Of a stretch of DNA of 64,000 nucleotides, positions 26,245 through 34,690 are shown in pieces. A model generated the notes under the pieces. That model was given only the letters and a program-made list of their open reading frames with translations, was not told the origin of the DNA and ran no database searches. Made by a program: the position numbers and the translations under genes. This DNA is from Oleidesulfovibrio alaskensis DSM 16109 (GTDB taxonomy: Bacteria; Desulfobacterota; Desulfovibrionia; Desulfovibrionales; Desulfovibrionaceae): positions 372,001-436,000 of the forward strand of contig NZ_AXWQ01000005.1 of NCBI RefSeq assembly GCF_000482745.1, in the 5' to 3' direction. The first letter of the stretch is position 1, and each line of letters starts with the position of its first letter.

Positions 26245-26646
26245 ATGAAACGGCTCCTGCTGGCCAGCGCATTCATTCTTGCAAGCGCCGGTCCTCTGGC
26301 TGCTGGCGAAGAGTTCGGCCGTATGGATACCGACGGTAACGGTTCGGTCACATGGGAAGAATTCTCCGCGGCCTACCCGTCCATGCGGGAACCCGCCTTC
26401 GCCGCCATTGACACCAACGGCGACAAACTGATGAGCCACGAAGAATGGCATAATTTCCGCAACCGTCACGGCAAAGACGGTGCCGGCATGCAGAATATGG
26501 GCTCAGGCATGAAAATGCCTCCCGAAGGGATGACCATGCCGCCCAAAGGCATGCCCGGCAAAAACGGTAAACCCATGATCATGCCCCCCGCAGGGCACGG
26601 TAAACCGCAAAACGGAAAAATGCTGATCGAACCTCCTAAAGAATAA
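26245..26646 (+). CDS. secreted EF-hand protein with Met/Pro/Gly-rich tail
   Basis: A 133-residue protein with a Sec signal peptide (about 1-21), two EF-hand calcium loops (DTDGNGSVTWEE near residues 28-39 and DTNGDKLMSHEE near 57-68), and a C-terminal ~60 residues dominated by Met, Pro, Gly and Lys in MPPEGM/MPPKGM-type repeats. The loops keep the acidic 1, 3, 5 and 12 positions, so calcium binding is likely in the periplasm; the methionine repeats could also bind copper(I) or silver, which is inference. Start ATG has GAGAGGG before it. A single gene with its own promoter and terminator. Function unknown. Confidence 0.85.
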   Translation: MKRLLLASAFILASAGPLAAGEEFGRMDTDGNGSVTWEEFSAAYPSMREPAFAAIDTNGDKLMSHEEWHNFRNRHGKDGAGMQNMGSGMKMPPEGMTMPPKGMPGKNGKPMIMPPAGHGKPQNGKMLIEPPKE

Positions 26647-26653
26647 TATGCAG

Positions 26654-26678
26654 GGCCGGACCAATCCGGCCTTTTTTT
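26654..26678 (+). terminator. terminator of the EF-hand gene
   Basis: GGCCGGA / TCCGGCC stem with CCAA loop and seven Ts, eight bases after the stop codon. Confidence 0.93.
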
Positions 26679-27015
26679 CCGCCTCATGCCATGCGCCACA
26701 GTCTGCCCGCACGGCTTTGCCGGACCTTCCCTCCGCACGAACCGCGGTACAAAAAAAACGGACCTGTGTCCGCTTTTCTGTACCGGCTGATGCACGGCAG
26801 GCACTGACGCGTCAGCCGGTGCCGCAAGAATGCTTTGCGCCTCTGTCTCTGTATACGCGTCTTTGCGCAGGCAGGTCATCCGCATACAGGTCATCCGTAT
26901 GCAGGCCGTCCGCAGCAGGCCACGGGCACCCTGCTGAATGCCGACGCCCGCGCTGACAAGCCCTGAAAAATCTGTCCACGCCCCGATGGGCAGAACTACG
27001 CAGACAAGCCCGCCG
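26679..27015. other. gene-free region between convergent genes
   Basis: About 340 bases with no convincing gene. It holds a small CGGAC/GTCCG hairpin flanked by an A-run and a T-run near 26752-26778, which may terminate transcription from either side, and a 15-base tandem repeat at 26872-26915. Confidence 0.6.
26872..26915. repeat. three tandem 15-base repeats
   Basis: Units CAGGTCATCCGCATA, CAGGTCATCCGTATG and CAGGCCGTCCGCAG follow each other with a 15-base period (last unit one base short). They lie in the gene-free region downstream of fapA. Confidence 0.8.
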
Positions 27016-28977
27016 TCATTCCTCTTCTTCAGACGCGGCGATCACCTTGCCGAGCGAACGCAGTTCCACCACACGCTTGCTCGAAGCCATGCGGAATTCA
27101 CACTGGCTTACGGGGCTGCTGACCTCAAAGGAGCGGTCTTCAAACGTGACCACGGTACCCGGATAGACCACCCCGCTTACCTGCACGCTGACATTGGCCA
27201 GCCGTTCTTTGGTCACCTTTTTCAATTCGGCCAGTTTTTCCTTGCCGCTTTCAATGCTCCGCTGCGCCTCTTCTCTGATAACAAGCAGCTTTTCCACCGC
27301 CTTGTAATTTTCCTGCCGCACCTGATTCAGTATATCTTCATCACTGCCGGTACCCAGCGTCTCATTGATGCGCTTGATGGCCGCCCTGCGGGTGCGCACT
27401 TCTTCTTCCATGTCTTCCAGCGCTTTCATGTCCAGCTCAATGATCACGTGTGTGCGCACGCCCAGCTCATTGCCCAGCTGCCCCACACGCACACCGCCCT
27501 TGGAACGCACAGTGCCGCCCACAATGCGCCCGCTGCCGCCCAGAGCAACCAGACCGCCGCAGGTGACATCGGAATTATCTATAGATTTGGTGACCTGTAT
27601 GTTGCCGCGTACGTCTACGCTTCCCTCGCTTATAAAGCCGGCTTTCAGGTTGCCTTCAACAATCACATGCCCCTGATCCTGCAATACCAGTCCCCCCGCA
27701 AGCAGGTCGCCACCCGTATGCAGAAACGCCGCCTCCACAACCCCCTGCACAGTGACATTTTCCGGGCAGTTCACGGAAAAACCGCTCAGCACATTGCCGC
27801 GCACCAGCAAAGCTCCGCGCTGCAGGTCAACGTTTCCCGTCTCCATACTGACATCGCCGCGTACCACATACATGTTTTCGACAGACAGGCGCCCTTTGGC
27901 ATGCTGTACAAACCCGTCCAGCGCAGCACGCAGCGTCACACCGTCTTCATCTTCCACTATGCTTTTAGGGCACAGCACACAGGGTACGGGACGTCCGGGA
28001 TGCGGTGCGACGCTTTCGCCGAATACATCCCTGCCCGCATCACCGGCAGTGGGAGGATACAGCAGAGCGACGGCCTCACCTTCCGTGACCACCGGCAGAC
28101 TGCCGCGGTCCTTATAGTCTATGGTTCCGTCCGCCCCCACCTTGCCCGCCATCTCCATGGTGTCAAACAGCAGCTCCAGACAGCCGTCGGTGCCGTGACG
28201 GGGCATGACCCCCCGGGCGATTTCCACATCGTGCACAGGCCCGCCGGTTTCCGCAGCACGCAGCAGCGCGTCCCTGACAGGTTTTTCATTAAGCGGCGCC
28301 ACCACCCCCATCGTATCCAGCAGTTCACGCAGCCGTTCCAGCGTCACGGGAATGCCCAGACAGTCACGGTGGTACAGTGTAGCCGTAATCCGTAACCGGT
28401 CCGAGGCAACGGTTATCAGCGGCAGCACCTGCACCACGCAACCGGTCACCATCACGGTGCCGTACACTTCGGCAACCAGCTGCCCGCCCTGTTCCTGCAT
28501 GCTGCAGTTGCCATGGTCGGCAATCTGCAGGTCGCACGACAACAGCTCGGGCGGAGGCGACACGGGCTTGCCGTCGATACGCATGCCGCCCTGTGCAGGA
28601 ATGGCCGGCATAAGCGTGCCGAATGCCATACCCGGAAAAACGGGGAAACGTTCATCGCCGAAACACATAAGCCGCCCGTTGGTTCCCGCCACAGGCGGCA
28701 CCCCGCGGGCGACCACAATTTTAGTCACATCCTCGCCGGCCTGAAGCTTTTCAATGACCGTCCGCGCGGCATTCACATCCAGCGGAACCCGTATACCGGC
28801 TTTTGCCAGCTGCTCCGCCATCAGATCAACGCTCAAGGGGCTGCCTTTACCCTTGGGCGGCACATAGCGGGCTATGCCCACTTTCATGTAATCTTTGCTG
28901 GCATTGAACCGGACCACGGCGTCGGCGTTGGCGGAACCGGTTTTCTGCCCGCTATGTGCGGTGTCGTCATGGCTCAT
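27016..28977 (-). CDS. FapA (DUF342) family protein
   Basis: A 653-residue cytoplasmic protein of the FapA/DUF342 family. After an N-terminal domain with the family's VARGVPPVAGTNGRL segment, there is a middle region with a run of short valine/glycine-rich repeats (about 370-530; VRGDVSMETGNVDLQRGALLVRG type) forming a right-handed beta-helix, then a coiled-coil (about 535-600) and a small C-terminal domain. Family members are linked to flagellar assembly or polar localisation and signalling in Vibrio and related bacteria, but the exact job is not settled. It lies 46 bases downstream of the hybrid kinase and may be co-transcribed with it. Confidence 0.85.
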   Translation of the reverse strand: MSHDDTAHSGQKTGSANADAVVRFNASKDYMKVGIARYVPPKGKGSPLSVDLMAEQLAKAGIRVPLDVNAARTVIEKLQAGEDVTKIVVARGVPPVAGTNGRLMCFGDERFPVFPGMAFGTLMPAIPAQGGMRIDGKPVSPPPELLSCDLQIADHGNCSMQEQGGQLVAEVYGTVMVTGCVVQVLPLITVASDRLRITATLYHRDCLGIPVTLERLRELLDTMGVVAPLNEKPVRDALLRAAETGGPVHDVEIARGVMPRHGTDGCLELLFDTMEMAGKVGADGTIDYKDRGSLPVVTEGEAVALLYPPTAGDAGRDVFGESVAPHPGRPVPCVLCPKSIVEDEDGVTLRAALDGFVQHAKGRLSVENMYVVRGDVSMETGNVDLQRGALLVRGNVLSGFSVNCPENVTVQGVVEAAFLHTGGDLLAGGLVLQDQGHVIVEGNLKAGFISEGSVDVRGNIQVTKSIDNSDVTCGGLVALGGSGRIVGGTVRSKGGVRVGQLGNELGVRTHVIIELDMKALEDMEEEVRTRRAAIKRINETLGTGSDEDILNQVRQENYKAVEKLLVIREEAQRSIESGKEKLAELKKVTKERLANVSVQVSGVVYPGTVVTFEDRSFEVSSPVSQCEFRMASSKRVVELRSLGKVIAASEEEE

Positions 28978-29023
28978 TAAAGAAACCGTCGTTTACGAGT
29001 CATCGGTTGCAGACGCTCTGCCA

Positions 29024-31948
29024 TCATCCGGCATGGTGGCCTTCAGCTCCGCGGGCGTCAGGAAAAATCTTCAGCAGTTCGTGCTCCAGATGGTTGATGG
29101 CATCCATGAGCAGCAGAAAAATAGGGCGCACTTCTTCCGGTCTCGCATCACGCACACGGCTTTCAAGCCGAGAAGCCATCACGCATACGCGGGGGGCGCC
29201 CATTTTGTCGGCTTCGTGCATCAGCGTATGCGCCAGCGAGTGCAGTTCCAGCAAGTTGCCGCGGTCAAAGGCAGACCACAGGCTTTCGCGCAGAGCCGCC
29301 ACTGTAACAAGAAAACGCCGGAACCGGTAGGCCTCGCGCTGGCCGCCGGTGTACGGTTCCATGACAGGATGCGCATCATAGGCGGGCATAAGCGGCGCAT
29401 CGGCCCCGCCGCCGTCTGCGGTCCCGGCCTGAAGCTGGACAAGATGCTTTTTCAGCGCTTCCAGGCGTACAGGCTTGGAAAGGTACGAGGACATGCCCGC
29501 CTGGACAAAACGCTCTTTATCACCTGCCAGCGCATGCGCAGTCAGCGCAATGATATGCACATCCGGCGCCGTTGCCGCCGTATCAGGGGTAAAGCCGCGT
29601 ATGGCCCTTGTGGCATCCAGCCCGTCCATCACCGGCATCTGCACATCCATAAAAATACAGTCATAGCGCTTCAGCGCGGCCTTTTCCACGGCTTCAGCAC
29701 CGTTCTGCACCGCATCCGCCTGGTGACCAAGTTTTTTCAACGCCAGAATCATAGTGCGTCTGTTCAGGGCATTATCTTCCGCCAGCAGTATGCGCAAAGG
29801 CAGCATCTCAGGAACATCTTCCCCTTCCTCGATGGCACACGCATGCGTCTCGGCCACTTTAAAGGGCAGTTCCACCTCAAAACGGCTGCCCTTTCCGGCT
29901 TCACTGCGCAGAGAAATACTGCCGCCCATCATCTCGACAAGCTGCCTGCTGATGGTCAGTCCCAGCCCTGTGCCGCCATATTTGCGTGTTATGGACCCGT
30001 CCGCCTGACGGAAGTTTTCGAATATGATGCCGTGCAGGTGCTCCGGAATCCCTATGCCCGTGTCCTGCACAGTAAAGCGTACACGCTGTACACCGGCTAT
30101 GTAACCACCAGAAGAGGAAACACATTCCACAGCAACGTTGACGCCGCCTTCTTCCGTGAATTTGATGGCGTTGCCGATAAGATTCACCAGAATCTGACGC
30201 AGTCTTCCGGAATCGCCCATCAGCTCGCGGGGCAACCCCCTGCCAAGAAACATCGAAAAATCAAGACCCTTACGTTCGGCTTCATGCCGCATAACGCGCA
30301 TGACCCCGCCGAGGAAACGGGGCAGGCTGAACTCCACTTCCTCAAGATGCAGCTTACCAGACTCAACACGGGCAAGGTCCAGTATATCGTTAACAATATC
30401 CAGCAGCGCCTCGGCAGACGACAGTGAAGCCCTGAGGTTTTCCCCGACGCCTTCGGGCAGATCCTCCTGCAGCGAAAGCTCGGTAAGGCCGATGATGGCG
30501 TTAAGCGGTGTGCGGATTTCATGGCTCATATTGGCAAGAAATTCGCTTTTTGATCTGCTGGCCGCTTCCGCTTCACGCGAGGTCTTCTCAAGCTGCTTCT
30601 GCGCTCTGTTACGCTCTATGGCAGCCGCGATGATTTCTGCCGCGGTCATGAGCAGCTGTTCGTCCAGCTGCGTCCAGCGGCGCATGGTGCGTGTGTCGTC
30701 AAACCCGATCAGACCCCACCACTGCCCGCCGACCTTCAGCGGCAGCACAAGAATGGACTGGATGTCCTGCGCCCGCAGCAACGGCTGTTCCTCTTCCGGA
30801 AATTCATCCACAAGCCCGCTCAGCGCCTTACCCTGCTCCAGAGTCTGCGCCCAGCGGCTGAAAGCCGGCAGATAGGGCACGCATTCCAGTTCTGATTTGC
30901 CGAACTGCGAGGCAACTCCCTCGGAGCAGACCTCAAAACGGTGGCGGCAACACAACTGTCCGTCGTCATTTATAAAATTTTCAAAGATATAAACGCGGCA
31001 CACGTCCACCGTTTCACGCAGGCTTTCCAGTGTGGTGTGCATGGCGTTAAGCGAACTGAACTGGGAAAGCAGTTCGCGCGCACAGGTGGAAAGCACTCTT
31101 TCGTACATGAGCCGCGTGGCCAGATCGCGCTGGGCGTCGCGGCGTTCGCTGATATCACGCGCCACCGAGACCAGCAGTTCCGAGGAAACGGTGGTCAGCC
31201 TGCGCAGTCCCACCTCCACGGGCAGCAGAGTGCCGTCCTTGTGCCGGTGATACGTTTCCACAGCCCCTTCGTCCCTGCCGTCAAGCACGTTACGCAGGTA
31301 CGGCTCCAGACCGTGTTCGCTTACTGCTATATTGATGTCCTCCGGACGCATGCCCAGAATTTCTTCACGCGTATAGCCAAGCTGAGTGTACGCCCGGCTG
31401 TTCACATCCACAAAGAGTCCCGTCCGCAGATCTGTCAGGTATACCGCATCCGACGAGGCCTCCAGCGCCATGCGGAACCGCCGCATTTCCTCTTCCGCAG
31501 TACGGATGTCTGATATATCCAGAGCCAGTTCGTACCGGACCAGCCTGTTGCCCACCCATGGTATGGCCCTGTCGATGCATCTGTACCAACGCTTCAGTAC
31601 AGGGTTATACAGCTCCCATATATGTGATGAATCAGGATCGTTACGTATTATATCGTTTGTACAGAAAGGACATGGTTCTTCAAGTCCCTGTAAAAACTGG
31701 TAGCACTTTTTACCGGTGCACGGACCGATATCTTTCTCAAGCGTCCTGTTAACGTACAGCAGTTCATATGTTTCCATATCTGCAACATATACATACTCTT
31801 TCACGCTATCAAAAAGCCGCAGAAGAAGATCGTGTTCTCTGGAGCTGCCTGTAAAGACATTCCCTGACTTCAGAATCTCATTTTCGCGTTGCAGTTCGAC
31901 AATCTGCTTTTTCAGCAGCTCGACTTCATTTTCCATCGCGTTATCCAT
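29024..31948 (-). CDS. hybrid sensor histidine kinase (PAS-PAS-GAF-HK-REC-HPt)
   Basis: A 974-residue soluble signalling protein: N-terminal short coiled coil, a PAS domain (about 38-150) with clustered cysteines (KKCYQFLQG..PCPFC), a second PAS (160-285), a GAF (290-455), a HisKA domain with the phospho-histidine in NMSHEIRTPLNAIIGL, an HATPase domain (NLIGNAIKFTEEG, DTGIGIP, GTGLGLTISRQL), a receiver (LAEDNALNRR..., aspartate in IFMDVQMPVMDG) and a C-terminal HPt-like helical bundle. The HPt histidine sits in AHTLMHEA, not the usual AHTLKGSS, so its activity is uncertain. No transmembrane segment. ATG at 31948 chosen; the longer frame begins at TTG. No partner regulator is adjacent. Confidence 0.92.
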   Translation of the reverse strand: MDNAMENEVELLKKQIVELQRENEILKSGNVFTGSSREHDLLLRLFDSVKEYVYVADMETYELLYVNRTLEKDIGPCTGKKCYQFLQGLEEPCPFCTNDIIRNDPDSSHIWELYNPVLKRWYRCIDRAIPWVGNRLVRYELALDISDIRTAEEEMRRFRMALEASSDAVYLTDLRTGLFVDVNSRAYTQLGYTREEILGMRPEDINIAVSEHGLEPYLRNVLDGRDEGAVETYHRHKDGTLLPVEVGLRRLTTVSSELLVSVARDISERRDAQRDLATRLMYERVLSTCARELLSQFSSLNAMHTTLESLRETVDVCRVYIFENFINDDGQLCCRHRFEVCSEGVASQFGKSELECVPYLPAFSRWAQTLEQGKALSGLVDEFPEEEQPLLRAQDIQSILVLPLKVGGQWWGLIGFDDTRTMRRWTQLDEQLLMTAAEIIAAAIERNRAQKQLEKTSREAEAASRSKSEFLANMSHEIRTPLNAIIGLTELSLQEDLPEGVGENLRASLSSAEALLDIVNDILDLARVESGKLHLEEVEFSLPRFLGGVMRVMRHEAERKGLDFSMFLGRGLPRELMGDSGRLRQILVNLIGNAIKFTEEGGVNVAVECVSSSGGYIAGVQRVRFTVQDTGIGIPEHLHGIIFENFRQADGSITRKYGGTGLGLTISRQLVEMMGGSISLRSEAGKGSRFEVELPFKVAETHACAIEEGEDVPEMLPLRILLAEDNALNRRTMILALKKLGHQADAVQNGAEAVEKAALKRYDCIFMDVQMPVMDGLDATRAIRGFTPDTAATAPDVHIIALTAHALAGDKERFVQAGMSSYLSKPVRLEALKKHLVQLQAGTADGGGADAPLMPAYDAHPVMEPYTGGQREAYRFRRFLVTVAALRESLWSAFDRGNLLELHSLAHTLMHEADKMGAPRVCVMASRLESRVRDARPEEVRPIFLLLMDAINHLEHELLKIFPDARGAEGHHAG

Positions 31949-32117
31949 TTCACCGCAAAACGGCAAAGATTGTTACCGGATCAAAGCAAGCAGTCACTCA
32001 CACTTGCGCCTGTTATTATCTGATTTGCGGTGCCAGTTCAACACACTGCAGCAGGAAAGCACCGCCACCCCGCACAATGGCCTTGCGCAGCGGCAGGGCG
32101 CACCCTATATTCGCGCC

Positions 32118-34058
32118 ATGCGCATACATACATCCTCTGTGCCCGCCATGCCTGCGGGCCGAACGCCCCTTGAGCAACCCGAATTTTTACCCATGACCGC
32201 AGCCGATGTAAAACACATAGGCTGGGACGGCATAGATATTCTGCTGGTAACCGGTGACGGATACGTAGACCACCCCAGCTTTGCCGCAGCCATACTGGGG
32301 CGGTGGCTTGTGGCGCATGGCTACCGGGTGGGCGTGGCCGCCCAGCCGGCCTGGGACAGCACAGCCGATCTGGAAAAAATGGGCAGACCGGCTCTTTTTG
32401 CCGGCGTAACAGCCGGAGCGCTCGATTCCATGCTGGCCCACTATACAGCATTTCGCAAAAAACGCTCCGACGATGCATACACCCCCGGCGGCAAAGCAGG
32501 AGCACGCCCCAACAGGGCGACCATAGTATACACCAATCTTGTGCGGCGCGCCTTTCCCGGTCTGCCCGTAATTCTCGGAGGCATAGAGGCTTCGCTGCGG
32601 CGCATAACACATTACGATTTCTGGACGGACAAACTGCGCAGACCGCTGCTGCTGGACAGCAAAGCCGACGCCATAATCTACGGCATGGGCGAACGGGCCA
32701 TGCTGGAAGCGGCCGTGGCTCTGGATGAAAACGGCTATGCGCACCAGCAGGACACCGGAGCACTGCCGCCGCTGTGGACTGTTTTTTCCGCCCTGCGCGG
32801 CATGGCCTGCATGGTACCCGCTGACTACGCTCCGGCGGAAGCCGATGTTTTTGAGCTGCCCGCCCACGAAGCCATCGAAAAAGCCCCGCACCTGCTGCTG
32901 CAGGCTACCGTGATGCTGGAAAAGCAGGTGCACGCCATGAACGCTCCGGCCATCCAGCCCGCGGGAGGCCGCAAGGTACTGCTTACGGCTCCGGCCCACC
33001 CCCTTGGTGAAGAGGAAATGGACCGTCTGTACTCGCTGCCCTTTGCACGCACGGCGCACCCTGCCTACACCAGTCCCATTCCGGCAACGGATATGATGCT
33101 GACTTCAGTCACCACACACCGCGGCTGCGGGGGCGGATGCTCATTCTGTTCACTGGCGCTCCATCAGGGCAGGCGCATTGCATCGCGCAGCCGCAAATCG
33201 GTCATCGAAGAGGTGCGGGCCATGACCCGCCGTGCAGACTGGAAAGGCACCATAAGCGATGTGGGCGGACCGAGCGCCAACATGTGGCAGGCCGCATGCG
33301 CGGCCGACCCCGCCCGCTGCCGCAGGGAAAGCTGCATGCACCCTTCGGTGTGCAAGGCATTCAAGGCTCAGCAGCCCGCCGCCATTGACCTTCTGCGCAC
33401 CATACGCGGCATGGACAAAGTACGCCATGTGCGCGTGGCCAGCGGGGTGCGGTATGATCTGGCGCTGAAGGATGACACAGCGCTGCGCGCCTATACCATG
33501 GAATTCACCGGCGGCCAGCTTAAAGTGGCGCCGGAACACATCTGTGACAACGTACTGGAGCGCATGCGCAAGCCCGGACTTCCCGCCTTTGAAGCCTTTC
33601 TCGAAGCTTTTGAAACTTTCTCGCGTGAAGCCGGTAAAGAGCAATATGTCATTCCCTACCTTATGAGTGCGTTTCCCGGCTGCACGGACGACGACATGCG
33701 CACACTGGGCCGCTGGCTGCGTCAGCGCGGCTGGCAGCCCCAGCAGGTGCAGTGTTTCATACCCACGCCCGGAACAGTGGCCACCGCCATGTACTATGCC
33801 GGTATCGACCTGCAGGGAGACCCCATATATGTCGCCCGCACCGATGCCGAACGTCTGCGCCAGCACCACATACTCATTCCCTCCCACGGGGGGGCACAGG
33901 GCGCTGCCGGCAAAAAGCACGGGCAACAGCGAAAAAACGCCCCCCGCCATGCCGCCGGAAAACAGCAGGCTGCACAGCAGACCCGGCGGGACGACGACCG
34001 CAGATCCCGCGGTCGCAGCAGCGCGCGCCCCTCACGGCCGCAGCGCAGAAGGGGCTGA
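32118..34058 (+). CDS. YgiQ-family radical SAM protein
   Basis: A 646-residue radical SAM protein of the YgiQ (UPF0313) family. The N-terminal part has the family's FLPMTAADVKHIGWDGIDILLVTGDGYVDHPSFAAA segment; the cluster motif CGGGCSFC (CxxxCxxC) lies in the middle, followed by a Cys-rich insertion (DPARCRRESCMHPSVC) that could hold another cluster. The last ~55 residues are Arg/Lys/Gln-rich and look disordered. The function of YgiQ is unknown. The start at 32118 was placed by aligning to the family; ribosome site is weak, so a start at 32148 or 32193 is possible. Confidence 0.9.
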   Translation: MRIHTSSVPAMPAGRTPLEQPEFLPMTAADVKHIGWDGIDILLVTGDGYVDHPSFAAAILGRWLVAHGYRVGVAAQPAWDSTADLEKMGRPALFAGVTAGALDSMLAHYTAFRKKRSDDAYTPGGKAGARPNRATIVYTNLVRRAFPGLPVILGGIEASLRRITHYDFWTDKLRRPLLLDSKADAIIYGMGERAMLEAAVALDENGYAHQQDTGALPPLWTVFSALRGMACMVPADYAPAEADVFELPAHEAIEKAPHLLLQATVMLEKQVHAMNAPAIQPAGGRKVLLTAPAHPLGEEEMDRLYSLPFARTAHPAYTSPIPATDMMLTSVTTHRGCGGGCSFCSLALHQGRRIASRSRKSVIEEVRAMTRRADWKGTISDVGGPSANMWQAACAADPARCRRESCMHPSVCKAFKAQQPAAIDLLRTIRGMDKVRHVRVASGVRYDLALKDDTALRAYTMEFTGGQLKVAPEHICDNVLERMRKPGLPAFEAFLEAFETFSREAGKEQYVIPYLMSAFPGCTDDDMRTLGRWLRQRGWQPQQVQCFIPTPGTVATAMYYAGIDLQGDPIYVARTDAERLRQHHILIPSHGGAQGAAGKKHGQQRKNAPRHAAGKQQAAQQTRRDDDRRSRGRSSARPSRPQRRRG

Positions 34059-34080
34059 GCCGGACCGGATACCGTTCCTC

Positions 34081-34112
34081 AAAGGATGCACGCAACGCGC
34101 GCATCCTTTTTT
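34081..34112 (+). terminator. terminator after the YgiQ gene
   Basis: AAAGGATGC (34081-34089) / GCATCCTTT (34101-34109) stem with 11-base loop and a T6 tract, just beyond the stop codon. Confidence 0.85.
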
Positions 34113-34143
34113 CATACTTGAAAAAGCAGTGTCCCCTGACGTA

Positions 34144-34650
34144 ATGACCAGAACACAGACCATGCACAGACTGACAGACCACTCATACACCGCCGGCACC
34201 GGCTGGCTGCTGGCCGTCGATGGCGGTCTGCGCGCCGGTGTGGCCATGTTTGACCGGCACGGAACCCCGCTGTGGTGCCGTTCATTTCATTACGCCACCA
34301 TCGGGTCCATGCGCAGGGCCGCCCGCGCCCTGTTTTTTCGCCATGCACAGCTGGAGCACCTGCTGGTTGAAGGCGGCGGCGCAGCGGGCGGGGCATGGCA
34401 GCAGGAGGGAGCACACGCCGGTCTGCAGGTGCATGCCATCGGTGCCGAAGCATGGCGCCGCGCACTGCTGTCCGCACATGCGGTGCGCAGCGGCAAAGAC
34501 AGCAAGCAGGCAGCCGTGGCCATGGCCTCGGCATTGTTCCGCCGTCACGGAAAAGCGCTGGTCAGACCGCCCGCCCACGACGCTGCCGAGGCCGTCATGG
34601 CCGGAGTATATTTTTTCAGCATGCTGCAGCAGACAGACGGTCAGGACTGA
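34144..34650 (+). CDS. RuvC/RNase H-fold hypothetical protein
   Basis: A protein of up to 168 residues not matched to a named family. It has the three features of a RuvC-type RNase H fold: a first strand with a glycine-flanked aspartate (LLAVDGGLRAGVAMF), a second strand ending in a glutamate (HLLVEGGG) and a C-terminal HDAAEAVMAGVYF segment whose aspartate matches the last metal ligand. So it could bind divalent metal and cut structured nucleic acid, but this is inference from motifs. ATG at 34144 was used; 34162 is possible because the ribosome site is weak and a terminator lies close upstream. It is followed 40 bases later by the DACNV-type gene on the same strand. Confidence 0.65.
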   Translation: MTRTQTMHRLTDHSYTAGTGWLLAVDGGLRAGVAMFDRHGTPLWCRSFHYATIGSMRRAARALFFRHAQLEHLLVEGGGAAGGAWQQEGAHAGLQVHAIGAEAWRRALLSAHAVRSGKDSKQAAVAMASALFRRHGKALVRPPAHDAAEAVMAGVYFFSMLQQTDGQD

Positions 34651-34690
34651 TGCCGCCCGCCCTGCCGCAGCCCAACGCAAGGAGCAGTGT

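Noticed and set aside
26466..26894. A 142-codon minus-strand frame over the EF-hand gene.
   Set aside because: It is the reverse shadow of the EF-hand coding region and crosses its terminator.
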